A stretch of DNA of 60,000 bases, from positions 7,956,866 through 8,016,865 of the forward strand of contig CM055103.1 of assembly GCA_029204225.1 (NCBI GenBank). Reading direction: 5' to 3'. A program made the translations under genes and the position numbers. Positions 43,395-55,618 of this stretch are shown here, one piece after another. The DNA comes from Diphasiastrum complanatum. Taxonomy: Eukaryota; Streptophyta; Lycopodiopsida; Lycopodiales; Lycopodiaceae. The notes under the pieces are model-generated. The model was given only the letters and a program-made list of their open reading frames with translations, made no database searches and was not told the origin of the DNA. Position 1 is the first letter of the stretch, and every line of letters begins with the position of its first letter.

Positions 43395-43664
43395 ACTTAG
43401 AATTTGCTTTGCACAGGAACACAGATCATGCTACACAGTAACATAGACAGAAAACACTCTCCACAGCAAGCTCACATAGCAACTGTGTTTCTCAAAACAA
43501 ATTACACTATACATAGAGTTTTTCACTCAGGCAACCCATGCATGACCCAGGTTGCTGCTAGCGGGACACGTGTCCCGTCGACTTGCCTCGTGGCAAGGCC
43601 AACTGATCCTTATCAACTCATAGGACCCATAGTACAGTAGCACAATGATTCTACTTCAATTCTA
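43395..43664 (-). repeat. Probable copia-3 3' LTR
   Basis: On the minus strand the DNA after the purine tract begins TTAGAATTGAAGTAGAATCA, like plant copia LTRs that start TGTTAGAATTGAAG, with the first bases altered. It runs to the break with the copia-2 LTR. It holds a 16-bp perfect palindrome with a G-box core and a neighbouring hairpin. Confidence 0.45.
43562..43577. promoter_or_regulatory. 16-bp perfect palindrome with G-box core
   Basis: CGGGACACGTGTCCCG is self-complementary and centred on CACGTG, the G-box bound by plant bZIP and bHLH factors (ABA, light and stress responses). TTGCCTCGTGGCAA, a 5-bp-stem hairpin, follows within 10 bp. Lying in a putative LTR, it may be part of the element's promoter. 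Confidence 0.5.
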
Positions 43665-43759
43665 ACTCTCTCCCTTAAAGTAGAGTCTACTTTATACAGT
43701 CATATACATATCTTTAAAGTCAACAAACTTTAAGTACAGAAAGCTTTGATCTAAACTTA

Positions 43760-45231
43760 TCAAACTTTTTCTTCAACAAGTGGCTTGGTGAAAATATCAG
43801 CTAGTTGTTCTTCTGTGCTACAATGAACAACATGAATTTCACGACTCAGCAGCCTCTCACGTATAAAGTGATACTGAATCTCAATGTGTTTAGTTCTCGC
43901 ATGGAACACTAGATTCTTTGCTAGCTGAATGCCACTCTGACTGTCGCTATGTAATGTCGTGGGATTTTTCTGCTTCATGCCAATTTCTTCCAAGATTTGT
44001 CTCAACCATATAGCTTCCTGTGCTGCACTACACATTGCCTTATACTCTGCTTCTGTTGTGGATAGAGCAATTGTACTTTGCCTCTTACTAGACCAGGAAA
44101 AGCAACTACCACAAAACTTGAATACATACTCTGTGGTGGATCTACGATCATCATAGTCACCTCCCCAATCCGCATTTACATAGCCACACAACTCAAGTAA
44201 ACCATCATGCTTCATGTAAATCAAGCCATAGTCTGAAGTGCCTTTCACATAACGCAAAATGCGTTTAGCTGCCTTCCAATGTGTTTCCGTAGGTGCTGCC
44301 ATAAACTGACTTACAATGCAACAACATAGCATATATTTGGTCTAGTTGTGGTAAGGTAAATCAAGCTCCCTACTAACTGCCTATACAGTGTAGCATCAAA
44401 TGATTGTGACTCATCAAGCTTAGAAAGCTTTTTACCTGGATCAATAGGAGTATTCACTGGTTTGCAATCCTGCAACCTAAACCTGTGCAGCAACTCTTTG
44501 ACATGCTTCACCTGTGTTAAACCCACTTTGTGTCCTTTTTGCCACACCTCTACTCCAAGGCAATAATGCATCAGACTGCGATTTGTCATCTCGAATTGTT
44601 TCATGAGGTCTTTTTTGATCATATCTATCATCTCTTGATTATTCCTCGTAATAATCAAGTCATCAACATAAAGAGCAATCAAAGCAACCATACCATCAAA
44701 GCATAAGACATATAGATTTGGATCAGAGTGTGTTCTCACCATCTCCTTTGAACGAAAGTAGGCATCAATCCTGCTATACCACGCACGTGGTGCCTGTTTA
44801 AGACCATAAAGTGCTTTCTTCAAGCGACATACTTTATTTTCCTGTCCCTTTGTTACAAAGCCTTTAGGTTGATCCATGAACACCTCTTCTTCTAACTCAC
44901 CATTTAGAAAAGCATATTACACATCCATCTAATGCAAAGGCCAACCAAAATGTGAAGCTAAAGCAACAAGTAGACGTAGAGTATTCCACTTACATACCGG
45001 CGCAAAGGTCTCCTCATAGTCGATGCCTTTACTTTGTGCATACCCTTTGATCACCAATCTTGCCTTGTGCTTTGCTATACTACCATCTGCATGATACTTA
45101 GCCCTATATACCCATTTGCAACCAATGGGTTTCTTGCCAACTGGTGGTTCTACTAAGTCCCATGTGCTATGCTTAGCAATTGACTCCATCTCCTCTCCTA
45201 TGGCCTTGACCCAAATGTCATCATCCTTCAC
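43760..45231 (-). pseudogene. copia-3 reverse transcriptase and RNase H
   Basis: Three frames in order. 45231-44929 carries GCKWVYRAKYHADGSIAKHK, KGIDYEETFAPVCK and LLVALASHFGWPLH. 44883-44311 carries [33 protein letters not shown] and the catalytic [12 protein letters not shown]. 44332-43760 is RNase H with NADWGGDYDDRRSTTEYVFK, STTEAEYKAMCSAAQE and LHSDSQSG, ending ADIFTKPLVEEK. Normally this is one frame of about 500 codons; here it has a stop near 44,925 and a frameshift near 44,320. The active-site residues are all kept, so the loss of function is recent. Confidence 0.9.
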
Positions 45232-45239
45232 TTCACCAT

Positions 45240-45950
45240 AAGTCGAAGGTTCATTGCTTTGAATAATAATAGACTGCCGTACTGCATGCTTCTGACCAAA
45301 AATCTTTTGTTAGTTTCATCTCAGCTAGCATAGATCTGGTTAATCCCACATTGATCACAAATATCATTGAAGTCATTAGACTTGTACTCACCTCCACTAT
45401 CTGATCTTAGGACTTTGATCTACCTACCTGTCTGATTTTTGACCATTGCTTTGAAGTTCTTGAAGTTTTCAAATGCATCTGATTTTTTTTTCAAGAAGTA
45501 GATCCACGTCTTACGTGACATATCATCAATAAAGGTCATGAAATAGAAGGCTTTACCTAAGGACATGGTCCTCATAGCCCCGCATAAATCTGTGTGAATC
45601 AGATCTAGGATGTTCTTTGCTCTTGCAACACCACCTTTATTGAACTTCTCTCGATGCTGCTTCCCATATACACAAGATTCGCACATCGATTTCAAGTGAT
45701 CTTCTATGGTAGGCAATCCTATTACCATCTCCAATCTTCTCATCAAACTGAGGCTTCCCAAGTTCAAGTGACCAAGCCTCTTATGCCACAACTCAGTTTG
45801 CGATGGAATGGATGATACAAGTCCATGTTGCCCCTTGATTGTAGCATTCAACCTATACAATTTTGTATTGGGCTCACTTATTCCATCTACAATAACTTTG
45901 AACTTTTGGTTCACATCCTTCACAAAGCAACCGACGACCATGGGTGAATT
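45240..45950 (-). pseudogene. copia-3 integrase, internally deleted
   Basis: The frame 45941-45420 has the zinc region (ELWHKRLGHLNLGSLSLM...CESCVYGKQHREKF) and the first catalytic part (LIHTDLCGAMRT, YFMTFIDDMSRKTWIYFL). After a stop, LRSDSGGEYKSNDFNDICDQ gives the second catalytic Asp near 45,405. The sequence then jumps within a few residues to the linker before RT (SIIIQSNEPST). The third catalytic residue (Glu of VxERxNR) and the rest of the core are therefore deleted. Confidence 0.83.
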
Positions 45951-46893
45951 CTATTTTCAACTTTTGATCAGTAATGATTCCAACAGAAAGTAGATTTTTC
46001 TTCAAACCTGGTACGTAAAGTACCTCCTTGATCATCCTGCTTTTGCCATAAGGTAGTTGGATTGAAACAATGCCTATCCCCTTGATCTTGCACACCTCAC
46101 CATTTGCTTGTGAAACGGATGTTCCATTATCCAACACTTTCAAGCTATTGAACCAATTCTTGTTAACTGTCATGTGTCTTGTGGCTCCCGAGTCAATATA
46201 CCACGCTTGATCATCTTGATTAGATGACAATGCATATATGAAGATCCTAGAGTCTTCAATCTCACCCTCATCGACAAGGTTACCTGCTTGTTTTGGTTTT
46301 CTCTTGTCTTGTTCCGCCAAGAATTTATGACATTCACTCTTCCAATGGCTCTTCTTACCACAATGGAAGCATTTGCCTTTCTTCTTGGTCTTACTGGAAG
46401 ATCCCTCATCCTCCTGAGACTTGGCAAATTGCTGCTTAGACTTCTTCTTGCCCTTGCCCTTACCTTGTTTTTTACGTGTCGCAAGTGCTTGATCGTCAGT
46501 ATTTTGACGTCTAGCTTTCACCATCTCTCGCCGTTGCTCTTCCTGCATCAAGATTCCTGTGAGCTCGTCAAAGGTTGGTAATCTTTCTCTTGATGCTATT
46601 CCACTACAAACATCTGATAGGGTTCTGCAATGCCGCACAATGCATTGTGCACCAGCTCCACATCTCGTATGCACTCACCAATAGAATGCAGTTCATCCCT
46701 CATTGTCTTGATTGTGGTCATGTACGTTTGAATGTGCTCTCCTTGCTCCATGCGGGCAGTATTCAGCTTTGACTTCAGAAACATGATTCTAGACGGATTT
46801 GACGTCTCAAACTGCTCCTTTAGCACATCCCATGCATGTCTGGGTGTAACAGCATCACAAATGTGGGTAATGATGTGATCCTTCACTGACAAA

Positions 46894-46896
<3 letters not shown>
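45874..46896 (-). pseudogene. copia-3 gag, zinc knuckle and protease
   Basis: The gag helices read TPRHAWDVLKEQFETSNPSR and IQTYMTTIKTMRDELHSIGE (46,870-46,600). After a shift, a Lys-rich basic stretch leads to the normal knuckle CFHCGKKSHWKSEC. The protease has YIDSGATRHMT (active-site DSG) and the segment VLYVPGLKKNLLSVGIITDQ. It is one of the better kept copia gag-protease regions in the window, but frame breaks near 46,600 and 45,960 and the missing start show that it is not functional. Confidence 0.87.

Positions 46897-46973
<77 letters not shown>
46897..46973. repeat. (GA)n microsatellite, about 39 units
   Basis: An uninterrupted GA run directly replaces the N-terminal part of copia-3 gag. 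The left edge is ...GACAAAATAGAGA, the right edge ...GAGATTATTTT. Confidence 0.97.
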
Positions 46974-46978
<5 letters not shown>

Positions 46979-47460
46979 TTTCTAGTAGTAAAGTTTTTTT
47001 TGCAATTCTTTTTTTAACCCAAAAAAATCCATTATATGAAGTCAGTGTATCTTCTAGTAAATTCACTGGTCTAATTAATCATAAAAAGTTCCGGTCTAAT
47101 GAATCATAAAAAGTTTGTGATAAGAAAATCTACATGCTTATATAGAGCCTTAGAGTCCTCACTATCAATAGACATTGTCTAGTTCTTTAAGTTCTCCAAT
47201 AAGATGATTCCCTAAAAACAAAAAACAAAAAATGTATATTTCATCACATGCATATTGTAGGTAGAAATATAGGAACTTTATGCTCAACTTTCACAAAAAT
47301 TTCATCACACCTTATGCTCATTGTGGGTACAAGTGTAGAAACTTCATGCTCAAACCTTTATTATTAGTTCAAGGTAATTCTCAAGGTTATATCTGAAGTT
47401 CTCATCCATCTCCATACAATGCACTTTTGGGCAGCATCTTATCAGAAGCTTGAAACTGTG
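46974..47460. other. No recognisable gene
   Basis: AT-rich DNA between the microsatellite and a possible small gene. A roughly 60-bp segment (ATTTCATCACA...GCAT...TGTAGGTA) recurs imperfectly near 47,240 and 47,300. I see no defined promoter element. Confidence 0.4.
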
Positions 47461-47736
47461 ATGCTTTCTTTTGTTGGGTTTCTTTTGTTGATTTTGCTTG
47501 CTACTTCTTGTCAAAATCTGACACTTGCTTCCAGAATTCGGACTTCTTTTGATTTCAGTAAGTACTTCTGCGAAGCTGTTTCAGTCTGTGTAGCAATCGA
47601 AGCTGGAACAAAATTTTTGAGAAGCTAATTCAATTTCTGACAACCAGGAAGACCACACGAACCAGAAAGCAATAGCCTACAGCTTGGCGGAGTTTCCGAA
47701 AAGGCTGCATCGATCGAGCCAAGAGATCGTCAGTGA
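47461..47736 (+). CDS. Possible two-exon gene for a 61-residue secreted peptide
   Basis: ATG 47461 opens MLSFVGFLLLILLATSC, a clean signal-peptide core. A consensus donor (TTTCA|GTAAGT, 47558) and an acceptor (TTCTGACAACCAG, ending 47647) would remove 90 bp and join exons 47461-47557 and 47648-47736. The second exon gives RRPHEPESNSLQLGGVSEKA and a further nine or so residues to TGA. The mature part would be about 35-40 residues, with a dibasic RR that could be a processing site. It matches no peptide-hormone family I know (not CLE, IDA, PSY or RALF) and has no Cys pattern. Splice choice and start are inference; it may be chance. Confidence 0.25.
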
Positions 47737-49538
47737 TCAGTGACATCAGAGGCAGCATTCGGGATGTGTCCTGAGAATTATTGTCGGCCTTGCGGCTTCC
47801 TGCTAGGACTGCCGTTTGCTCTCTTATCAATGCTCCTCACATTCATAGGAATTCTGAGTTGGGTTTTTGCGTAAGCTATCTTTGTCCAGCACATGATTTA
47901 AAGTAATTCGCGTAGTAAGCTAAGAATCAATCAAGCAGTGTATATTTTGTTCTATGTATGGCGATCGATGTGCATGCAGCGCTGTGACCGGACTAACTGA
48001 TCGTACATCTATGATTCTCAAAATTTGAAAGGCTCACAGATTAAGTGTCGAACCACCTTCTTGCAATCGTCTATGCTGATTTTGCTTGAAAGGTCCGTGG
48101 GTTTGCAGGACACTCTTGATTTGCATTTGCCCATGCTGCATCTGTGTAGCAGCTTTGGTCAACTTTGCTCTGGGCCTGATCAAGACTCCGCTTAACGTCA
48201 TCAGATTGTTCACCAACCAATGTCCTTGTTGAGTACACAGGAGGCTGCATCTCATCATCAATATCTACTGTGTCTGATATTTCCAGCACTCCATCTCCAA
48301 ATTATTTGGATAAAAAATTCAATTGCATGCAATACGGACTGCATTCTCCGCATCTGGTTGGACTACTGCCTTGTGAACTTGTTATCTCAGAATTCAAACT
48401 AGCTCAGAACAGGTAGTTGCAGCTACAATACTGTAGATCCTCTGATTTTGTTGTGGATAGTGTGATATCAGAGCTCCATATTTGGCATTGATTACTTTCA
48501 TATTGAGTGGAGATGCTTGATCCCAAGGCTCCTCCTCCTTGAAAGTAGTTACTCCTTGAAAGGAACCGAAGTCCTCCTTGTCTCATAATGATCACAAAGT
48601 TCAATATCACAAAGAATGCACTTGTCATATTATCAAGATTTTGCATGCTAGAGTGACTAGTCCACACATCATCATACCTTGTAATCAAAAGTAATTTCAA
48701 CTCAATGAGGCTACATACTTGCTTATATAAGTGTCCTTTGAGGATGATTCATTTATTCTCATAAGAAGCTTACAAAATGCCTCAAAATACGAAAAAAGAC
48801 AATCATCCAACTCATCGATGAAGTAACCACTCACCAGCCTTACTTGCATAAAATCTAAGAGCAAGTAAATGGATATACCAATCATATGCTAATGAAATAT
48901 GGCATTAATTAGGCATTACGTATTGGTGATAGCTTGCACGTTTCTTAATAAATATATCCTCTAGCAAGAATGGATACTACACAGCCATTTCCTGATTGAG
49001 GCAAATGACAAATGATAATTGTGGAGAATGAGCAAAAAACAAGTACGAATAATGACAAGAAAATGATGTAACACTTTTAATGGCATGCTGAGTCTTTGTA
49101 TGTCTATTTTGTATTGTGGTGTGTTACTTGTTCACATTGATCATTTTTTGAATGCACATCCCTATATAAAATTTGGCCATTTGGATATGCATGAATCTTT
49201 TCACAATCCATTCCAAACTTGCTCAATATATCTAGTGTTTCATTTTGTGTTCACGACATCACATTATTTTTAAGAAGTATTTTTTTCAATAAACTGCAAT
49301 TTAATATTTTTGTTGTAAAAACAAGTGAATAATCATATAACCTAACAAATGATATACTACATTTAGGATTTATGCATACTTGAACAATGACATAAAACTA
49401 CTGGAATTCCATATGTGCATAGCTTGTAGGTTTAGAAGGAGAAGTTGTGTTGCTAATCGATAAAAAAATGCTCTTGATTACAAGGGAGTGTTGGCTTCTT
49501 TGCATAAGGATATCACATCTTCTTCATCATGAGACGCT
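47737..49538. other. No secure gene; scattered exon-like frames on the minus strand
   Basis: Minus-strand frames at 48885-48697 (IDELDDCLFSYFEAFCKLLM), 48700-48404 (SNYFQGGGALGSSISTQYES) and 48289-48071 (MLEISDTVDIDDEMQPPVYS) have protein-like composition. They could be exons of one unrecognised gene reading toward lower coordinates. I cannot match them to a family or connect them with confident splice sites. Confidence 0.25.
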
Positions 49539-50035
49539 TCACTTTTCATCCATGTTCTGAGTACATGTTGAACATATATGTTCATTTTCATTGTTGGATG
49601 TGAAATGTGATTCAAGCATGTCATGCATCACTACATCATGTAGTGCCTTAGTATCATTATCGTGATCATCAACTCCAACATTTTTGTCTTTCTCATAAGA
49701 TGTTTGCAACATTCTACTAACTTCTATTTGTTTCATTCTCTATTCTCTCATTTGTATCAAGACTTTGCTTTGTTTAATATTCAATACGAACAAATCAAGA
49801 CCATCAAATGGCATTTGAGGTCGTGCCTAGAAAAATCAACAGAGAACATGTTTTTAACAAGTAAATGGTTACTTAAATACCATAATATTAAAAACGTTCA
49901 AAAGATGTAGCTTTTAAAGTAAACCTCATTCTCTTCTAGATTTGATGTTTGACCATCCATTGTAGCTCCAAACTTCCATAAGCGATCATTGATGGTACAT
50001 CTTTGACGCATTACTTGCCCATCAAATTTGACACA
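49539..50035 (-). pseudogene. Exon-like fragments, perhaps of a FAR1/Mutator-related protein
   Basis: Frame 50035-49926 reads GQVMRQRCTINDRLWKFGAT and DGQTSNLEENE, then a donor (GAG|GTTTAC). A 98-bp gap follows, then an acceptor (TTTTTCTAG). Frame 49826-49740 then gives ARPQMPFDGLDLFVLNIKQS. PQMPFDxLDxLF recalls the start of FAR1/FHY3-type domains (GMxFDSxExAxxFY), derived from Mutator transposases, but the match is short and the frame then stops. An acidic 65-codon frame (49736-49539, MKQIEVSRMLQTSYEKDKNV) follows. Identity is unproven. Confidence 0.25.
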
Positions 50036-52803
50036 GGTACACCACATTCATTCTTGATAATAGTTAACTTTAAAAAAATAGCAAGTAGGTTTCTCACAAA
50101 AATTGATAATAGTTAACCTATAGAAAGTCCATCGTTTAATATGTTAGATTGATTTCATATATACTTGCCTTATTGAAATTTTTGCCCTTATCACTAGATC
50201 CTCTATGTGATGAGGAGCACAAACATACATGAATAAATTTTGATAGGTTTTCAACTTAGCTACACAAACATTCCCGGGCTCCCAACATTCTACAATCATG
50301 AAAAGCTACAAAACTTTCAAATTTTCCAATTCTTGTGAAATATATAAGGTTGGATACTTGATTATCTTAAGCACAAATAAAATTACAAAAAATTTAAAAA
50401 ATAATTGGTTGTTAGAGAGAAATGATAGTTTAAACAAAACTAGCATTTTTTTGCCTTCGTTATATGTTGTATTCCACTCATTGACAATTGAGTGCATTTT
50501 TCAAATATTTCTATTCACAAAATACTTAGCATTTTTGTCTAATAGTGGTCCCTACTGAAAACCAAGCAATTAGGTTTTCTGCATCTTTGTGAAGAACATA
50601 GTTGGACATTATATAAGGTGGATATTCGATAGTTTGCACATAAGGTAACAAATGCAAAAGATGATTCTAAGTTTGATTCACCAGCAACAATACAGTCTTT
50701 GAAAAATCCTTTTGTATACATGGATAACAAAAGAGATGCACAATTTTCAACTCTATGGAGGCCACCCTTGAGGTCTAGACCATCAACTTCATCATGCATA
50801 GCGAGGAGCAAATGTTGTAACACCCCTACTCATTTTGTCAATGCCCAAGAATAGGTGCATGTCAGACACAAAAACATATGCCACAATAGTTGTCACATGC
50901 AAAACATATGTCCACATTGGCTGTTACACATTTGTACAAAGACCAACGCGTTGAGTTTCTATCAATTCTTCAAAGGTGAAGGGAAGACTCAATCATGATG
51001 AAGGCTAGCACTAAAAGGAAAAGCCAATCAAATTAAGTCCCTAAACCCTAAACCCTAAAACATAAGGCAAATTTATATGTCCTCACTTCAGCTTGCTCAT
51101 AACCTTTAAAAAAAGAGTCGCTGCTGGGCAAAATGGACTACTAAAGATATCACCAATCTCGAGAAAATTTCACCAAAAAAATATAAAGAGGTGATGTGCA
51201 TATGCTTCTTCCCAATCCAAGGTGACATCATTTGTGGAGATGTACTTCCCGCTTTCACAAGTGCTTGTTGTAGCCTGTTGTACTTGCAAAAAGTGCAGAA
51301 ACTTGGGTTTTTGAAGTCTTTGAATACAAGCACCTTAACATCAATTTTTTTTGTTGTACAACTTGGAGTTCCACTGTAACAGAAATGTACTGTACTGCAC
51401 CAGATTGTACCAATGTTTACATCGTACATGTGACAAAAGATTGATTTTTGTATTTTTTCATCACATTTGATTGTACAACACAAAAGAAATGGGTGTACTG
51501 CACCTGGTACGACCTGTAGCTGCCTGTCTTCACATGAGTGAGGCTCATATCCACACTCATGAATCTGAAAAAGCACTGAAATTTGGTCAACGATGCAATA
51601 TTTGAAGTCCCTTTGATGCCAAAACACTAAAACTTTCAACAACATGCTCAGAACTCATCCTCTATTACAGGGAGCAAGCTCTCTCTTCTAACTCATAAGA
51701 AATGAAAAGTGTAAGTGAATATCTATGACTAGTAGATCTGTGGTGCTAACTGTGACACAATGTTGCATCGAATCATGACCCGCTGCAAAAACGTTCCGGA
51801 TCCGCGACCCGCCGGATCGCAGTTTCTTTTTTTTTTTCGTGTGGAAAAAAGACTAATGGCCAATTTTTTTTTTTTAGTTTAGTTAGTATTAAATGAACTC
51901 GGAAATCATCAATGAATGCATCAGAAGAACAACATATCAATAAACTGGAAAGAGGCAAAAATAACATTGCATAGAGGCTATAGCCATATTGATCCGGTTA
52001 ATTATAGAGATAGAGATACTGTTGGCACTGTATAATGTACTCATATTTTGTTGAGCACGTTGAGTTGACTCACGTTTTTGTCACAAAATCTGAGATGGGT
52101 ACACCTTTACTTTGATACCCATATTGGCACCCAAAAAAGGAAAAACAAAAAAATTTGCATTCCAGGAAACCCTAATTGGATTTCCCGGATCACATTCCAG
52201 ATCACGTTCCAGAATGGAACATGCAACATAGCAGTGTGACATAATCAGTTAATGACTGGGAAATGGACTAGCTTTTCAATTATCAAATAACTGTACACAA
52301 ATTTCAAATAGTTGCTTTCAGATTTTCTCCATCGTAAACCAATCATGAAGACTACTTTGATCTCGTACATGAATGATTTCCAACACTATGCTGATGTCAA
52401 TCACCAGAATATTTGGCTTGAGCAGCATTCACGCACCTCAAGAGATCATGAACTCTACAAATCTCTCTCACTCGATCATAAAGACATCAAACTAACCCTA
52501 GACAAACTGTAGGGAACAATCCAACACGTGCTCATAAACACCTCCACCATCGGGGGCTGTCAGAGGAAAGATCAGGAAGGACTATGTCATCAGAGAACTT
52601 CAACATTCATATTGTACTTAATTTTTATTACACTATTTATGGATGGCTATCGGATCAAGATCAGAGAGGACTGTCATGACAGCAACTTCAACATATTGTA
52701 CTTCTACATCAAAAATGCAAATTTGCCTGTATTACGGTTTGAAATGAAACAGTGAATAGGCTAAGAGAAACTTCTGAGAGAAGATAAGTTTCTGAAATTA
52801 GAA
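50036..52803. other. No recognisable gene
   Basis: AT-rich DNA. Frames at 50823-50539 and 51645-51106 (minus) and 52312-52512 (plus) look protein-like in places but match no family that I know. A short CCCTAAACCCTAAA run at about 51,044 is too short for telomeric DNA. Two related blocks about 90 bp apart (GGACTATGTCATCAGAGAAC near 52,579 and GGACTGTCATGACAGCAACT near 52,669) show a small local duplication. Confidence 0.45.
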
Positions 52804-55424
52804 CTATAAATAGAACGGCATATTGATGTCACAAATATTTGCAGCAGATAGCTGAGGCTCCTGCAATGACAGTGAAAACAATATAAGAAATAAGAAAAGA
52901 AGATGTGGTAGAACATACTACACAAAGTTTACCTTTTGCTCAGAAAATTCTGCCTTAAAGCTTGAAACAAAGCTCTTATCTCTACAAAAAATTTCACTTG
53001 AGCAGATGCAATGACAGAGAAAGAGGATGTCACATTATTATCATAATTCATTTCAAGTGCAAACAATTATTGCCGAAAGAGAAGGGAAAGAGGCTCCTGA
53101 TTTTTAGCATGTCTTGCCAAAAAAGTCACAACCCCCACGCATTGAATTTCTGAGTCAACAGAAAGATGACGCTTATTTTACCTGAGTTAAGCCACCACTA
53201 TAACTGCCACCACTTATGAGCATGTCTATAAGGGATGTTACAACCCCGCCTTGACCCATGGATGTGCCTGCTTTGCGAATTTCATAACGCATTGCATTCA
53301 GTAGACTCCCATATGTTGTCCCAGCTCCACGCTCAATTGCCTGTATGAAGCAGAATGTCATAGCTCCAGTGGATGTTACTTGTGAAAGAGCCTGCGAAGT
53401 CAAAACCAGCATATGTTCATCATACGTTGAAACATGCATTGTTCTTTCTCTATATATAAAAACGTGCTAATATTGATCGAAGAAAGATCAGTTAAGGCCT
53501 ATATGATCAAAAACTTTATGGACTATTCCTTTCCAATACAGTCTACAGTCATAGATTTGGCATAAACTGTATGAAGCTGTAAGTACATTGCCAGTATCAC
53601 TATTTGATTTCGCATAAAATGTATGAAGCTGTAAGTACATTGCCAGTATCACTATCTATAGATAAATCACAGGCTATATCCCTGATCAAGATGCCTCAAT
53701 CTGAATGGTTATGCTCACTCAGAGTAGGTACATACTGTAACCATATGGCATATGCATAATAAAGTCCATAGAAAAGCTCATAGAATAGGAAAGAAGTGAG
53801 CAATGGTAGTTCCACATCCGAGTGAGGTAGCCCGCCATTGGGAGGATGTGGACATATATTTTGTCTGCAACCTATTATGTGAAATAGGTAAGCATCAGCC
53901 ACATCTCATGGAAATGTTCATGGCATATTTGCTCATCGTCCCTCACAAGTGGCTTGAATAAAAGTTTGCTCTTGACCACTATTTGACTCATTAATATTTC
54001 AATGGCTATCTATGGCCTATTGTGATTGTTAGCTTCACTCGTTAAAGTCTCCAACCTTTTTGGAACCTTTTGTTGGTAATTTAAAGTCCTTTGAAGCCCC
54101 TTCGTAAGTCTTTGACTTGAACACATCGCCCTTCTTTTTGGAGTGAAATTTTTTTGGCGAGTGTCTTTTCAATCTCTATGGAAAGCTTTTCCAAGCTAGA
54201 GATCCAACTTGGATCTGATGCTTAACGACAATTCATGCTTAAACTTGAAGACGAGATCACTTACAGCCATGCACTTTTGCTTTGATATAAAATCTTGGAA
54301 ATTTTTCATGCTATTGGCTTGCACTTTGCAACCCTTGTTGTGTCAAAAATTGCCATTCTTGGATGATTTTATTTTTGTGCCCCCAAGGGGCACATATATC
54401 TTCTTCAAATGCTCCCACATTTGATGCCAAGTCTTGACGTGCTCAACCTTTCCTTGATCCACTCTGGCTTGATAAGCATCCCACCAAAGAGTGGGTTCTT
54501 TGTTCCACTTGATTGATGCAATATAAAGCCTGTCTTGCTTGGTAAACAGCTTCTAGGAGAGGTACAATTACAATTTATTTTCCATGCTTCTATTGCCTCA
54601 GGAGATGAGCCATCAAATGATCTAAGGTTGTATCTACCTTAAATAAGTTTTGAGGTATGAATTCCTTAGACTCAGAGCTATGAGATGAATGAGGAGGTTG
54701 AGCTTGCAAGTGACTGAAGGCCTTCACAATCTCTTGTGCTAAACTTTCAGAAGAAGATGATGCTTCTTCCATGGCAACAGCTTTCCTTCTTGAAATAAGC
54801 ACATCTATTTGCTCCTTCATAGCCTGGATTGAGGCTCTAAATGTCTCCAATGTAGCTTAAAGTGCAGAAGTTGACTACATTAGGTCCATGTTAGTAGGTC
54901 AACTGACTCCGACCAACTTGGGCATTTTTTATAGTTGGTCAGTACTAGAGTTCATGGGGCCTACAGTTAGGGTATAGTTAGTCAAATACTTTGTGATATG
55001 AGGACTGTTCCTAATCCTTAAGGAAACATTCTATGCACGAATCTTTTTTCAGCTTGGAAGAAGGGGAGGCTACTCTAAAATCTCCAGTTCAACCTCCAAC
55101 AAGCGAAAGTTTGCAGTTTTTTGTCACTGTGTGAGAACACAAGAAGGGTAGTGCAAACCATAGATGCACTGCGATTCAGAATCGTGGTTCAGGAAAATTC
55201 CAGAATCGTTTAGAATCGGTTTTTTTTTTTTGAATTTTTTTTTGGGCAATATGGGTATCAGATGAAAGCTCTAATTGAGAGAATTATTACTGTGTAGTTT
55301 GCCGAATGTTTCGGGTGCAGGATGGTCCAGTTTAGGTGCATTAACTCCCAGGTTTATGCCATAGCTCCTTTTAATATAAAAAGTTAACAAAAAATAGAGA
55401 ATGCCCGAATGTGTTCATATTAGG

Positions 55425-55482
<58 letters not shown>

Positions 55483-55558
55483 ATCACAACAAACTAAACA
55501 AAAACCATGCTCAATCATTCTAAACCATACTGAACCTTAAATGAAACATTTTTCAACC

Positions 55559-55618
<60 letters not shown>

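Larger units (their letters stand above)
43395..46896 (-). mobile_element. Ty1/copia element copia-3, 5'-truncated
   Basis: Minus-strand gag, protease, integrase, RT and RNase H in copia order, with frame breaks and an internal deletion in the integrase. A purine tract (minus, AAGGGAGAGAG, 43,665-43,675) marks the 3' end of the interior, and DNA to its left (43,395-43,664) is probably the 3' LTR. The 5' end stops in gag at a GA microsatellite, and no 5' LTR is seen. Confidence 0.82.

Noticed and set aside
46596-47066. 156-codon minus frame running through the CT/GA microsatellite
   Set aside because: The Leu-Ser repeat is translated microsatellite. Only the part below about 46,890 is true copia gag.
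51040-51062. CCCTAAACCCTAAA resembling plant telomere repeat
   Set aside because: Only about two units, in AT-rich DNA with no array or chromosome-end context. It could be a short promoter-type telo-box or chance.
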